A DNA stretch of 64,000 nucleotides from the NCBI RefSeq assembly GCF_003478995.1, contig NZ_QUGI01000002.1, forward strand, positions 484,177 to 548,176, given 5' to 3'. Below, piece after piece: positions 25,623 to 34,167 of this stretch. A program made the translations under genes and the position numbers. This stretch comes from Pseudoflavonifractor sp. AF19-9AC. GTDB lineage: Bacteria > Bacillota > Clostridia > Oscillospirales > Oscillospiraceae. Positions within the stretch are counted from its first letter, which is position 1; each line of letters opens with the position of its first letter. The notes beneath the pieces were generated by a model. It was given only the letters and a program-made list of their open reading frames with translations, was not told the DNA's origin and did no database searches.

Positions 25623-25796
25623 ATGCGGAAGGCGCAGGGAAAAGCAGACCTTTCTGTGGAAGTCGATAGCAAGACGGCAAAGGCTCTGGATTATATTGCT
25701 CGCTTCCATGGCTGCACGGTGGAGGAGTTGGTGGAAAACTACATCAAATCGGAGCTGGACAAGCTGCCGGATCCGCCCGCCGACTTTGAGGAGTAA
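25623..25796 (+). CDS. Small RHH-like protein (pair 5, RHH-2)
   Basis: 57 residues: a beta strand DLSVEVDSKT then two helices (AKALDYIARFHG, TVEELVENYIKSELDKL), the ribbon-helix-helix pattern, and an acidic end. ATG 25623 has GAGGTG six bases upstream; the in-frame GTG at 25614 lies in that site. R1 copy 4 begins right after its stop codon. Probably a regulator or partner of RHH-1. Confidence 0.68.
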   Translation: MRKAQGKADLSVEVDSKTAKALDYIARFHGCTVEELVENYIKSELDKLPDPPADFEE

Positions 25797-26451
25797 CGGA
25801 TTTCGCCTGCGGGCGGGACGGGGGTTAGAGATGTTTCGCCTCCGGGCGAGTGACTTTCTGTACAGACAGAAAGTCACCAAAGAACTGTCAAAGGGGAGAG
25901 GGATTTCGATTCCCCCCTCCCCTTTGAAATCCCCACTCCTTGAAACGACCAATCAGGGGGGACTGCGGTCCCCCCTATTGGATGTACCCCCAGGGGCTGG
26001 CGGTGCCCTGAAAGAACCAGCGATGAACTCCCAAAGCAGGTGACGAGACGCGCTGATCAGTGCAACACTGGAACGCAGTGCGTCTCATAGCAAGTTTCCG
26101 CCAATCCAGTGTACGTCCCGGTGACGGAGCCGTCCGCCTGAGCCCTTCCGCGAGGGCAGAAAGGCAGGCGCGATGTCTCTTGTAGAAGCAGATGGTTATT
26201 CAATCGCCTCTTAGCGGCAGCGGTTGGCGCACAGACACCAATCCTGGACTTTTCCCGCGCCGGTTGGATTTTTTCCACCTTCTTGGTGGCTCCCCCGTAA
26301 ACATATCAGTGGGTCCGGGGGAGGCGGCATAAAAACACGAAGTGTTTTTCCAGACGCCGTCCCCCGGCGGTCTTTTGGTTCCTTTTGCACCGCTGCAAAA
26401 GGAACTCGCCCGCAGGCGAAATATCTCTATCCCCGTCCCGCCCGCAGGCGT
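25797..26451 (+). repeat. R1 hairpin-chain element, copy 4
   Basis: Full copy bounded by ATTTCGCCTGCGGGCG and CGCCCGCAGGCGAAAT. Third hairpin has the C(UGCG)G loop; the end hairpin is the GTTCCTTTTGCA type. It lies between two regulator pairs and abuts the 3' end of a regulator on each side. Confidence 0.85.
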
Positions 26452-26474
26452 ACAAGTGACTCGTCATTCTGAAA

Positions 26475-26708
26475 TCACGGCTCACCGGAAAGCAATTCTT
26501 CATAAGAAACCTGAAGCAGCTGCGACAGCATCTTGAACTCATCCAAATAGATATGCCGCTGCCCTGCCTCAATTTTTGCCAGTGCACTTCTGGTAATATC
26601 GCAGTTGTTGGTTTGAAGCTGGGCCGCCAGCTGTTCTTGCGTCAAACCCCGCTGCTTCCGCAGCTGCCGGATTTTTTGTCCCACCAGATATTCAAATTCT
26701 TCATTCAT
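26475..26708 (-). CDS. XRE-family HTH regulator (pair 2)
   Basis: 77 residues: GQKIRQLRKQRGLTQEQLAAQLQTNNCDITRSALAKIEAGQRHIYLDEFKMLSQLL, an XRE HTH with an insertion between helices 2 and 3, and a short YEELLSGEP end. Start at 26708 (MNEEFEYL) drops 18 upstream codons that overlap the promoter region. Divergent from the 61-residue gene; a 12-bp-arm palindrome in the spacer is the probable operator. Confidence 0.85.
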   Translation of the reverse strand: MNEEFEYLVGQKIRQLRKQRGLTQEQLAAQLQTNNCDITRSALAKIEAGQRHIYLDEFKMLSQLLQVSYEELLSGEP

Positions 26709-26749
26709 TGTATCCGCATCCTTTGCTCCTGTTTGCGCACAAATACGAT

Positions 26750-26803
26750 TTGACAGTAACAAAAAATGCCCTTATAATTGCACTTATATAGGTGCAATTA
26801 TAA
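26750..26803 (+). promoter_or_regulatory. Consensus promoter with overlapping palindromic operator
   Basis: TTGACA (26750-26755), 17 bp, TATAAT (26773-26778): a perfect sigma-A promoter. TTATAATTGCAC (26772-26783) and GTGCAATTATAA (26792-26803) form a perfect 12-bp inverted repeat covering the -10 and the start site. Confidence 0.85.
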
Positions 26804-26821
26804 AGAAAGGAAGAACAGAAT

Positions 26822-27007
26822 ATGGAAGAATCAAATTCTCATGGATATAAGAAACTGTATTTTTCACTTTTTAACCACATCAGCGACGCAGTAACGGCGC
26901 TGGATCAAAAGGATTACTCCCTTGCAAGAGCCATTCTGTGCACTGCGCAGCAGGAGGGAGAGGAGCTGTATTTGGAGGAGGACCCGGACGAGGGAGACAT
27001 TCCTTAG
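26822..27007 (+). CDS. Small helical protein of unknown function (pair 2)
   Basis: 61 residues: KLYFSLFNHISDAVTALDQKDY, then ILCTAQQEGEELYL and an acidic tail. This small-protein type is, from memory, frequent next to XRE genes in gut Clostridia, but no function is known to me. AAAGAAAGG precedes the ATG. It is AT-richer than its surroundings. A strong terminator follows. Confidence 0.75.
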   Translation: MEESNSHGYKKLYFSLFNHISDAVTALDQKDYSLARAILCTAQQEGEELYLEEDPDEGDIP

Positions 27008-27018
27008 TTTGAAAAGGA

Positions 27019-27060
27019 AACGCCTGGTATTTTACGTTTCATAAAATACCAGGCGTTTTG
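27019..27060. terminator. Terminator between pair 2 and typA
   Basis: Arms AACGCCTGGTATTTTA and TAAAATACCAGGCGTT with a 7-base loop and T run; may serve both convergent genes. Confidence 0.88.
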
Positions 27061-27084
27061 AATTTCACCGCATATCAGGCTATT

Positions 27085-28914
27085 TTAGCCCTTCTTCTTG
27101 GAGGCCTCACGCATCCGCAGGCCGTGGTCCAGAATGCGCTTGCGCAGACGCAGATTCTCGGGGGTGCACTCCAGCAGCTCGTCATCAGCCAGGAACTCCA
27201 GGCACTGCTCCAGGCTCATCTGCTTGGGGGTGGTGAGCCGCAGGGCATCGTCGGAGCCGGAAGCACGCATGTTGGTCAGCTGCTTCTTCTTGCACACGTT
27301 GACGGAGATGTCCTCCTGCTTGGGAGTCTCGCCCACGATCATGCCGGCGTAAACCGGGGTGCCGGCGCCGATGAACAGGGTGCCGCGCTCCTGGGCATTG
27401 AAGAGGCCGTAGGTCACTGCCTCGCCGGTCTCGAAGGCCACCAGGGAGCCGTTGCTCCGGCGCTGAATCTCGCCCTTGACGGGGGCGTAGGAGTCAAACA
27501 CGGAGGCCATGATGCCCTCGCCCTTGGTGTCGGTGAGGAACTCGTTGCGGTAGCCGAAGAGGCCGCGGGCGGGCACCAGGAACTCAATCTTCATCCGGTC
27601 GCCCACGGGGTTCATCTGAACCAGGTCGCCCTTACGGGAGCCGATCTTCTCCATGACAGCGCCCACGCTGTCGGCCGGCACGTCCACCACCAGGCGCTCG
27701 ATGGGCTCGCACTTCACGCCGTCAATCTCCTGGTAGAGCACACGGGGCGGGGAGACCTGGAGCTCATAGCCTTCCCGGCGCATGGTCTCGATGAGGATGG
27801 ACAGAGACATCTCGCCGCGGCCGGCCACGTTGAAGGAGTCGGTGGAGTTTTCCACCTCGCTCACCCGCAGGGACACGTCCTTCAAAGTCTCCCGGAACAG
27901 GCGCTCCCGCAGCTGACGGGAGGTGACAAACTTGCCCTCCTTGCCCGCGAAGGGGGAGTCGTTCACCGAGAAGGTCATCTCGATGGTGGGGGCGGAGATC
28001 TTCACAAACTCGATGGGCTCCACACATTCGGTGGCGCAGATGGTGTCGCCGATGGTGATGTCGCCAATGCCGCTCATGGCAATGATGTTGCCGGCGGTAG
28101 CCTCGGTCACGGGCACCTTGCCCAGGCCGTCGAACTCATAGAGCGCGGTGGCCTTGGCCTTCTTGGGGGCGGCGTCGGGGTCGTGGTAGTTGCACACGGC
28201 GATCTCCTGGTTCTGCTTCACCGTGCCCCGCTCAATGCGGCCGATGGCGATACGGCCTACAAACTCGTTGTAGTCGATGGAGGACACCAGCATCTGGAAG
28301 GGAGCGTCCACATCGGCCTCGGGGGCGGGGATATACTCCAGAATGGTGTCGAAGAGGGGCTTCAAATCGCTGCCCGCCACGTCGGGCTGCACGGAGGCGG
28401 TGCCCTGACGGCCGGAGCAGAAGAGCATGGGGCTGTCCAGCTGCTCGTCGGTGGCGTTCAGGTCCATCAGGAGCTCCAGCACCTCGTCAATGACCTCGTA
28501 CACACGCTGGTCGGGGCGGTCGATCTTGTTGACCACCACGATGACCCGGTGGCCCAGCTCCAGGGCCTTGGAGAGCACGAAGCGGGTCTGGGGCATGGGG
28601 CCCTCAGCGGCGTCCACCAGCAGGATAACGCCGTTGACCATCTTCAGAATACGCTCCACCTCGCCGCCGAAGTCGGCGTGGCCCGGAGTGTCCACGATGT
28701 TGATTTTCACGCCGTTGTACTCAATGGCGGTGTTCTTGGCCAGAATGGTAATGCCGCGCTCACGCTCCAGGTCGTTGGAGTCCATGACACGCTCCACGGT
28801 CTGCTGATTCTCCCGGTAGATGCCGCCCTGCTTGAGCATCTCGTCCACCAGGGTGGTCTTTCCGTGGTCGACGTGGGCAATGATGGCAACGTTTCTCAGT
28901 TTCTCATTCTGCAT
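27085..28914 (-). CDS. typA: Translational GTPase TypA/BipA
   Basis: 609 residues. G domain: IAHVDHGKTTLVDEML, DTPGHADFGGEVER, NKIDRP. EF-Tu-like domain 2 and the BipA-specific C-terminal domain (VTYGLFNAQERGTLFIGAG, with LTNMRASGSDDALRLTTP) follow. Ribosome-associated GTPase involved in assembly and stress adaptation. AAGGAGACG precedes ATG. An inverted repeat in the leader may attenuate it. Confidence 0.97.
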   Translation of the reverse strand: MQNEKLRNVAIIAHVDHGKTTLVDEMLKQGGIYRENQQTVERVMDSNDLERERGITILAKNTAIEYNGVKINIVDTPGHADFGGEVERILKMVNGVILLVDAAEGPMPQTRFVLSKALELGHRVIVVVNKIDRPDQRVYEVIDEVLELLMDLNATDEQLDSPMLFCSGRQGTASVQPDVAGSDLKPLFDTILEYIPAPEADVDAPFQMLVSSIDYNEFVGRIAIGRIERGTVKQNQEIAVCNYHDPDAAPKKAKATALYEFDGLGKVPVTEATAGNIIAMSGIGDITIGDTICATECVEPIEFVKISAPTIEMTFSVNDSPFAGKEGKFVTSRQLRERLFRETLKDVSLRVSEVENSTDSFNVAGRGEMSLSILIETMRREGYELQVSPPRVLYQEIDGVKCEPIERLVVDVPADSVGAVMEKIGSRKGDLVQMNPVGDRMKIEFLVPARGLFGYRNEFLTDTKGEGIMASVFDSYAPVKGEIQRRSNGSLVAFETGEAVTYGLFNAQERGTLFIGAGTPVYAGMIVGETPKQEDISVNVCKKKQLTNMRASGSDDALRLTTPKQMSLEQCLEFLADDELLECTPENLRLRKRILDHGLRMREASKKKG

Positions 28915-28984
28915 ACATACGTCTCCTTACTTTCTATGACAAAGGCCGCCCGCCGCACGGAGTGCACCGGCGGCACCTACATGT

Positions 28985-29016
28985 AAAAGCCCCCAAACAC
29001 AGCGTTTTGGGGCTGT
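28985..29016 (-). promoter_or_regulatory. Leader hairpin upstream of typA
   Basis: On minus, AGCCCCAAAA / TTTGGGGGCT followed by TTTA, 70 bp before the typA start. Either a terminator of upstream transcription or an attenuator; no other minus gene is near. Confidence 0.5.
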
Positions 29017-29244
29017 CTCCACAATCGGACGGAATATTATATCCCCATTTTTCAAAAAACGCAACGCCTTTTCCCTGAAAAAGGAGAAAACAGGAAAAAT
29101 TTATCTGAAAATTTCCGCCTGGAAGCCTAAAATGAAAGCAGATAAAATCGTTATGCCCGAAAAAGAAAGGGAGCTTGGCCTGTGAGTGAAGAAAATCGTT
29201 CGCCCTGTGGAATGGGGAGGGGTTGGTTTTGGCTGTGGGCAGGG

Positions 29245-30105
29245 AGGGGGATGTTTCGCCTCCGGGCGAGTGACTTTCTGTGCAGACAGAAAGTCACCAA
29301 AGAACTGTCTAGGGGAAGGGGGATTTCGATTTCCCCCTTCCCCTAGATACCCTATCCCCTTGAAACGACCAATCAGGGGGGCTTCGGCCCCCCTATTGGA
29401 TGTACCCCCCGGGGGCTGGTGCTGCCCCAAACGGTTCAGCGGGAAATTGAAAGAGGAAGGTGACGAGACACGCCACTAGGTGCAGCATCGGAACGTGGGT
29501 ACATTTTGCGGCGCGGTTCTGGCAATTCCGCGCACGTCTCGGCGGCGGGATCGTCCACCTGAGCCCTTCCGCGAGGGCAGAAAGTTAGGCGCGTCGCCTC
29601 TTGTAGAAGCAGGTGGTCATTCAACCACTTCTTAGCGGCAGCGGTTGGCGCATAGACACGCATCCTGGGTTCTTACCGCGCCGGTTGGATATGTTTCACC
29701 TTCTTGGTGGCTCCTCCGTAGAAAAATAGGGGGTCCGGGGCCGACTCCCCCTGTCAGGGGGAGATGTCGAGCGAAGCGAGACAGAGGGGGTAGGGACAGG
29801 CGGCATAAAAACACGGAGTGTTTTTCCAGACGCCGTCCCCCGGCGGTCTTTTGGTTCCTTTTGCACCGCTGCAAAAGGAACTCGCCCAAAGGCGAAACAA
29901 TTCTCCCGCCCGCAGGCGGTACCAAACTGAAGCCCAGCGCAGCGGGTTCAGTTTGGAGAGGAGGTACAACGAAATGAGTGAGACCTGACCGCCAGGTCGG
30001 GGCGAGGGATATGCAGTTTGTACCGACGAGCCGACACGGGCAAAGTAGGTCGCCCCGCAGGGCGAAATCATCCCCACCCGCCCCCAGGTGAAATCCCCAC
30101 ATCCT
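29245..30105 (+). repeat. R1 hairpin-chain element, copy 5 (two nested modules)
   Basis: Contains the CGCC(UCCG)GGCG, GTGACTTTCTGT, CTAGGGGAAGGGGGA and C(UUCG)G hairpins, the core, the AAAAACAC hairpin and the GTTCCTTTTGCA end hairpin. The 55-bp module with TCGAGCGAAGCGAGA is nested in the large hairpin (about 29738-29797), and the 115-bp module near the 3' end (about 29905-30035). With typA's leader it fills the 1.36-kb gap. Confidence 0.85.
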
Positions 30106-30147
30106 TTTGCAGGCGGTCAACCCCAGGCCGATTTGGGACCAGCCCCT

Positions 30148-30284
30148 ACCAAATAACACCGCAAAACAATAACCGGCAGGAGCGACGAAAATGGTCAATC
30201 CTACCGGATTCTTTTCTTACGGGCGCAGAAGGGAAACGCAGTTTCCCGCAAAGTTCTTTGCCAAGCTTTCTTTCAAGAAAGCGG
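30148..30284 (-). repeat. R2 repeat, copy 6, with flanking hairpin block
   Basis: R2 proper is 30220-30284. Its second hairpin is GGGAAAC/GTTTCCC instead of GCGAAGC/GCTTCGC, a double compensatory change. Its first hairpin supplies the end of the HAD coding sequence. The adjoining CCGGCAGGAG-type block is shared with 38.7 kb. Confidence 0.85.
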
Positions 30285-30983
30285 GGAAAGCGGGGGGAGG
30301 TTCAGGATGGATTCCACCTCGTTCAGGTCGGAGATGACATAGTCCAGCTTCATCCCCTCCGGCACAGGCAGCTTTTTGGGGTTATACCAGCAGCACTGCA
30401 GCCCGGCGGCCAGCCCTCCGGCCATGTCGCTGGTGAGCGAATCTCCCACCATCAGGATGTTCTTCCGCTCCACCGGCCCGATGGCCTCCAGCACCTGGTC
30501 AAAGAAGACGGAACTGGGCTTCTCCGCCCCCAGCAGCTCGGAGATGAACACCCCATCCAGCATCCGGTCCAGGCCGGACTTGCTGAGTTTCCGCTCCTGG
30601 GCGGTGCGGGTGCCGTTGGTGGCAGCGTACTGCCTCACCCGGCCCTTGAGGCGGGCCACCAGCTTGTCCGCCCCATCCTGAAAGCACACCGTGTCCCCCA
30701 GCTTCTCCTGGTAGCGGGCGTTGAAGGGCTCGGCCAGGTCCGGGGAGAACCCCTCCCCGGCAAAGAACTCCTGAAACCGGCCCACCAGCACCTGGGGCTT
30801 GGTGATCTCCCCACGCTCCAGCCGCTGCCAGTAGACCCGGTTGAGGGCGGAGTACCGCGCCAGCCGCTCCGGGGTGAGCTCCCCCAGGCCGAAGTGGGCA
30901 AAGCACTCCTCCATAGCGGCCTTCTCCGCCGCCAGGAAGTCCAGCAGGGTGCCGTCCACATCCCACAAAATGACCTCAATCAT
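30273..30983 (-). CDS. HAD-superfamily hydrolase, YjjG-like
   Basis: 236 residues. Motif I DVDGTLLDF at residues 7-15, motif II around AATNGT, motif III/IV region with EKPSSVFFDQVL and MVGDSLTSDMAGG. Closest in layout to YjjG-type noncanonical nucleotide phosphatases, though the substrate is inference. Start 30983 with AGGAGAAGTG overlaps the end of the upstream small gene by 8 bases. The TGA stop comes from the R2 hairpin sequence. Confidence 0.88.
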   Translation of the reverse strand: MIEVILWDVDGTLLDFLAAEKAAMEECFAHFGLGELTPERLARYSALNRVYWQRLERGEITKPQVLVGRFQEFFAGEGFSPDLAEPFNARYQEKLGDTVCFQDGADKLVARLKGRVRQYAATNGTRTAQERKLSKSGLDRMLDGVFISELLGAEKPSSVFFDQVLEAIGPVERKNILMVGDSLTSDMAGGLAAGLQCCWYNPKKLPVPEGMKLDYVISDLNEVESILNLPPLSPLS

Positions 30984-31167
30984 CACACTTCTCCTGTTCC
31001 TTCGCTTCGTTTTTTCTCTCCTGGCCCCGCCAGCAGATCTCCCGGTTTCCGCAGGAGGAGCAGCCACGGCCGCAGCCCCGCTTCTTCCCGTAGTCATTTT
31101 TCAGCAGCAGGGCGATGGGAACCGCCACCACCGCCACCCAGAACAGGGCCTCGGCAAAGTCCGCCAT
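30976..31167 (-). CDS. Small Cys-rich membrane protein (FeoB-associated-like)
   Basis: 63 residues: one N-terminal membrane helix (about 4-22), then GCGRGCSSCGNREIC with four clustered cysteines and a charged tail. This layout matches the short FeoB-associated Cys-rich membrane proteins, but no feoB is nearby, so the role is unclear. Overlaps the HAD gene. Confidence 0.7.
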   Translation of the reverse strand: MADFAEALFWVAVVAVPIALLLKNDYGKKRGCGRGCSSCGNREICWRGQERKNEAKEQEKCDD

Positions 31168-31187
31168 GGCGTTCTCCTCTCTCCCGG

Positions 31188-33062
31188 TCAGGCGCCGGGG
31201 ACAACCTCATTTTCCCGGTAGTACTGGGCCCCCAGGAAGGCCTGGAGGAAACCGCTCCCCTCCGCTTCCAGGGTGTCGGTGAGGGCATCCTCGGCCCAGT
31301 AGAGATCCTGGCTGTGGACCAGGGGGGTGACGTCCCGCATCTGGCGGGACAGCTCCATGAAGCCCGGGCCCTGCCAGCCGCACTGATCGAAAAGCTCGGT
31401 CATGAGGAAGGCGGGGGAGAAGTCGCCGCCGTCGCCCACAAAGTCCCGGCCCAGCACCTCCTTGGCCGCGGAGTTGGCCCAGATGAGGTAGGGAGTGGAG
31501 TAGTAGTCATAGAAGCCGTCGGTGGTGGACAGGTCAAAGTCCACACCCAGCTCCTGATAGGCGGAGTTTCCGTTGCCGCCCCAGGGTTTGTGGTCGCCGA
31601 AGAGGACCAGCACCACCGGCTCCTCCATGGCCTCCAGCTCCTCCGTCAGCCCCACCATGGCGTCAATGGTGTCGGCCACACCGCTGATATAATTGTTCCA
31701 GATGTTGCAGCTCTCCTGGCTCAGACCGGAGCTCTCGGGGGTGAGGTAGGTGTCGTCCAGGGTGGAGGCCACCTCATAGGGCCCGTGGTTCTGGTAAGAC
31801 ACGGAGAAGGAGAAGCAGGGCCCCTGGGCCACCTGCTCCTTCAGCTGGCTTGCCAGCTCCTCCACCAGGATGTGGTCGGAGCGGTGGATGGCGGAAATGG
31901 GATCCACCAGCGCCCCGTAGTGGTTGTCGGTGAACCACTGGTCCTCAAAGCCCAGGTACTCGTTCACGTTCTGCCGGTTATAGAACCAGCCGTAGCCCGG
32001 GTGGCTGAACATGGTGTGATAGCCCTGGTCCCGGAAGTACCAGACGTAGGAGTCGGTGGGCTTGCGGAAGTCGTCGTGGGTGGTGTAGCCGGTGAGGAAG
32101 CCCCACTCACTGTCCACAGTGCCGCCGGCAAAGATGTTGGTGAGCAGGTCGCCGGAGACGGACTGCTCCTCCAGCTGGTGCCAGGGGGCATAGGCCTCCA
32201 CCACCGCGTCCGTCTCCCCCAGGACAGGCAGGTCGGTGAGGTCACAGAAGGCCTCCAGCATGATGCCCATGACGCTGACCTTCTTGTCCGCGGGAATGTC
32301 CTGGTCGGAGAAGGACTCCAACAGGGTCTGGGCGTTCCCCTTGTTGTAGCCCTCCGGTGGAGTGGGGAACATGTCCCGGAAGGAGTAGAGGAAGGGGTAG
32401 ACGCAGCCCTTGGACACAAAGACCTCCACATCCGACCACTGGTTGATGAAGCGATTGTTGGCGGTCTTCTGGTAGAGGGTGGGGCTGAGGTACCAGGAGG
32501 AGAAGGCCACCCCCATGAGGGCCAGGCAGCTCAAAGCGCCAAAGGCCCGGTTCTTCCACCCCCGCAGGCCGTTGGGCATGAGGAAGATGGTGAAGAGGAG
32601 GCCTGCTACAAAGCAGAACAGGGTAAACCAGGTGAGCCAGGTGATGTCCAGGGTGTAGCCCCCCACGATGCCCCCGGCCTCGGCGGCCAGACGCAGGTCG
32701 GTGGCCAGAAGGGGGTCAGAGCGCAGGCGGATTTTGAAGTAATTCACCATGGACACGCCCACCACGGGGAAAAAGCTGAGGAGGAAGCCCGCCCAGGCCC
32801 GGCGGAAGAGGAAATAGCCCAGCCAGATGAGGGCCACGGCGGGCAGCAGGTTCAGCGCCAGGATAACGGGGTGGGCCAGGTAGGAGTAGAGAATGGCCAG
32901 GGAGTTGAGCTTCAGATAGGCGGTGGCGGCATAGAAGAGGCCCAGCCCGCCGATGCAGCAGCCCATGACCGTGAGGGAGATGGCCAGCCATATGGTGTGC
33001 GCCCGGCCCAGGCGGGGGTCACAGCCCTGGGGCAGACGCATGATGTTCAGGAGATGCTTCAT
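31188..33062 (-). CDS. LTA synthase family protein (sulfatase fold)
   Basis: 624 residues. Five transmembrane helices in the first 200 residues, then an extracellular alkaline-phosphatase/sulfatase domain. The nucleophile threonine is in AGGTVDSEWGFL, metal-binding residues are in MLEAFCD and LFGDHKPWGG, and ENxxG-like SFSVSYQNHGPY is present. It transfers glycerol phosphate or a related group to a lipid or glycan at the cell surface. Start 33062 has GAGGACA; the longer frame has no family match. Confidence 0.9.
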   Translation of the reverse strand: MKHLLNIMRLPQGCDPRLGRAHTIWLAISLTVMGCCIGGLGLFYAATAYLKLNSLAILYSYLAHPVILALNLLPAVALIWLGYFLFRRAWAGFLLSFFPVVGVSMVNYFKIRLRSDPLLATDLRLAAEAGGIVGGYTLDITWLTWFTLFCFVAGLLFTIFLMPNGLRGWKNRAFGALSCLALMGVAFSSWYLSPTLYQKTANNRFINQWSDVEVFVSKGCVYPFLYSFRDMFPTPPEGYNKGNAQTLLESFSDQDIPADKKVSVMGIMLEAFCDLTDLPVLGETDAVVEAYAPWHQLEEQSVSGDLLTNIFAGGTVDSEWGFLTGYTTHDDFRKPTDSYVWYFRDQGYHTMFSHPGYGWFYNRQNVNEYLGFEDQWFTDNHYGALVDPISAIHRSDHILVEELASQLKEQVAQGPCFSFSVSYQNHGPYEVASTLDDTYLTPESSGLSQESCNIWNNYISGVADTIDAMVGLTEELEAMEEPVVLVLFGDHKPWGGNGNSAYQELGVDFDLSTTDGFYDYYSTPYLIWANSAAKEVLGRDFVGDGGDFSPAFLMTELFDQCGWQGPGFMELSRQMRDVTPLVHSQDLYWAEDALTDTLEAEGSGFLQAFLGAQYYRENEVVPGA

Positions 33063-33185
33063 GTTATGTCCTCTTTTCGTGTGGAAAAACGGGGGTTTTG
33101 GGAAAATTGTAGGAAGCATTATACCATATTCCCCGGGAAAAGGAAAGGGAAAGAAATGGGGCCTTTTCCTCGCCTCAGACAAACC

Positions 33186-33226
33186 AAAAGGGGGGCGCCT
33201 CCTTTTGTGGAGACGCCCCCCTTACA
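33186..33226 (-). terminator. Terminator after the ANT(6)-like gene
   Basis: GGGGGGCGTCTCC / GGAGGCGCCCCCC with a T run on the minus strand. Confidence 0.85.
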
Positions 33227-33257
33227 GCTGGGATCAGAAACGTTCCCCCGGGACGGC

Positions 33258-34151
33258 TCACCCGTCCTCCGGGAAGGGGCGGCCCGCCTGGCTCTGAGCC
33301 CAGGCGGCATAGCGGTCAAAGCCCGCCTCCTCCCCCGCGGGATAGGTGAGGGACAGGCGGCAGGCCACGGCCTGTGCCGCCTCGGCAAAGAGGGACTGGG
33401 CGCACTCCACCGCCTGCCACAGCTGGGCAAAGCTGCCGCCGGGGTAGGTCTCGCAGTACCGGCGGTAGAGCTCCGGGGGCAGATACCGGCCAAAATAGCG
33501 GCTGTGCTTGCCGCAGGAGAGGGAGAAGTCCGTCTCCGTCCCCACATACCAGCTCAGCATCTGGTCCAGCATGGCCCGGGTCTGGCTGTGGTAGACCCCC
33601 ATGGCAAAGGGCAGCTCCTGCCGGGCGATTCCCTTGACCACGTCGCACAGGGACCAGAAAAACTCGTTGCAGCAGCCGGTCAGCTGGCGCTGGTCGGGGC
33701 GCTGCACCCAGAAGTCGGCGTCGGTGGGGGGCGGAAGCTGGGGCAGGCAGCCCACCTTGTCCAGCAGGGGGAGAAAGAGGCGGTTTCGGAAGGCCCCCCG
33801 GTTCAGATGGTCCACCGTCTCCACCCCCAGGTCGATGCGGGTGCCGTCGGCAAAGAGCAGCAGCCAGGAGTAGGCCTCCTGATCGTCCCCCAGCAGGCCG
33901 AATCGTGCCCCGTAGCCGAAGGGGCTATGTTGCTCCTGCTTCAGGAGGATGGGGCCGAAGCCCTCCAGCCAGGCGGGATCGGCGCGGAAGCCGGCCACCT
34001 CCCGTACTACATACATCACATCAAAATCCTGAAAGACGTCCCGGTCCGCCCGGGGATTGGCCCGGGAGCCCTTCAGATAGGCGGCCAGCACCCGGTCGTC
34101 CTCCCGGGCCCGGGACAGAATCAAATCCATCATCTGACGGTCACTGCGCAC
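33258..34151 (-). CDS. Aminoglycoside 6-adenylyltransferase-like protein
   Basis: 297 residues, ANT(6)/AadE family. Nucleotidyltransferase motif KGSRANPRADRDVFQDFDV near residues 27-45 (G-S-R..D-x-D), DFWVQRPDQRQLTGCCNEFFW and a C-terminal helical bundle with WYVGTETDFSLSCGKHSRYF. The family adds AMP to streptomycin; whether this chromosomal copy confers resistance cannot be told. GTG start with AGAGGAG upstream, 16 bp after the VWA gene, so it is likely co-transcribed with VWA. Confidence 0.87.
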   Translation of the reverse strand: MRSDRQMMDLILSRAREDDRVLAAYLKGSRANPRADRDVFQDFDVMYVVREVAGFRADPAWLEGFGPILLKQEQHSPFGYGARFGLLGDDQEAYSWLLLFADGTRIDLGVETVDHLNRGAFRNRLFLPLLDKVGCLPQLPPPTDADFWVQRPDQRQLTGCCNEFFWSLCDVVKGIARQELPFAMGVYHSQTRAMLDQMLSWYVGTETDFSLSCGKHSRYFGRYLPPELYRRYCETYPGGSFAQLWQAVECAQSLFAEAAQAVACRLSLTYPAGEEAGFDRYAAWAQSQAGRPFPEDG

Positions 34152-34167
34152 GAGAAAAGACTCCTCT

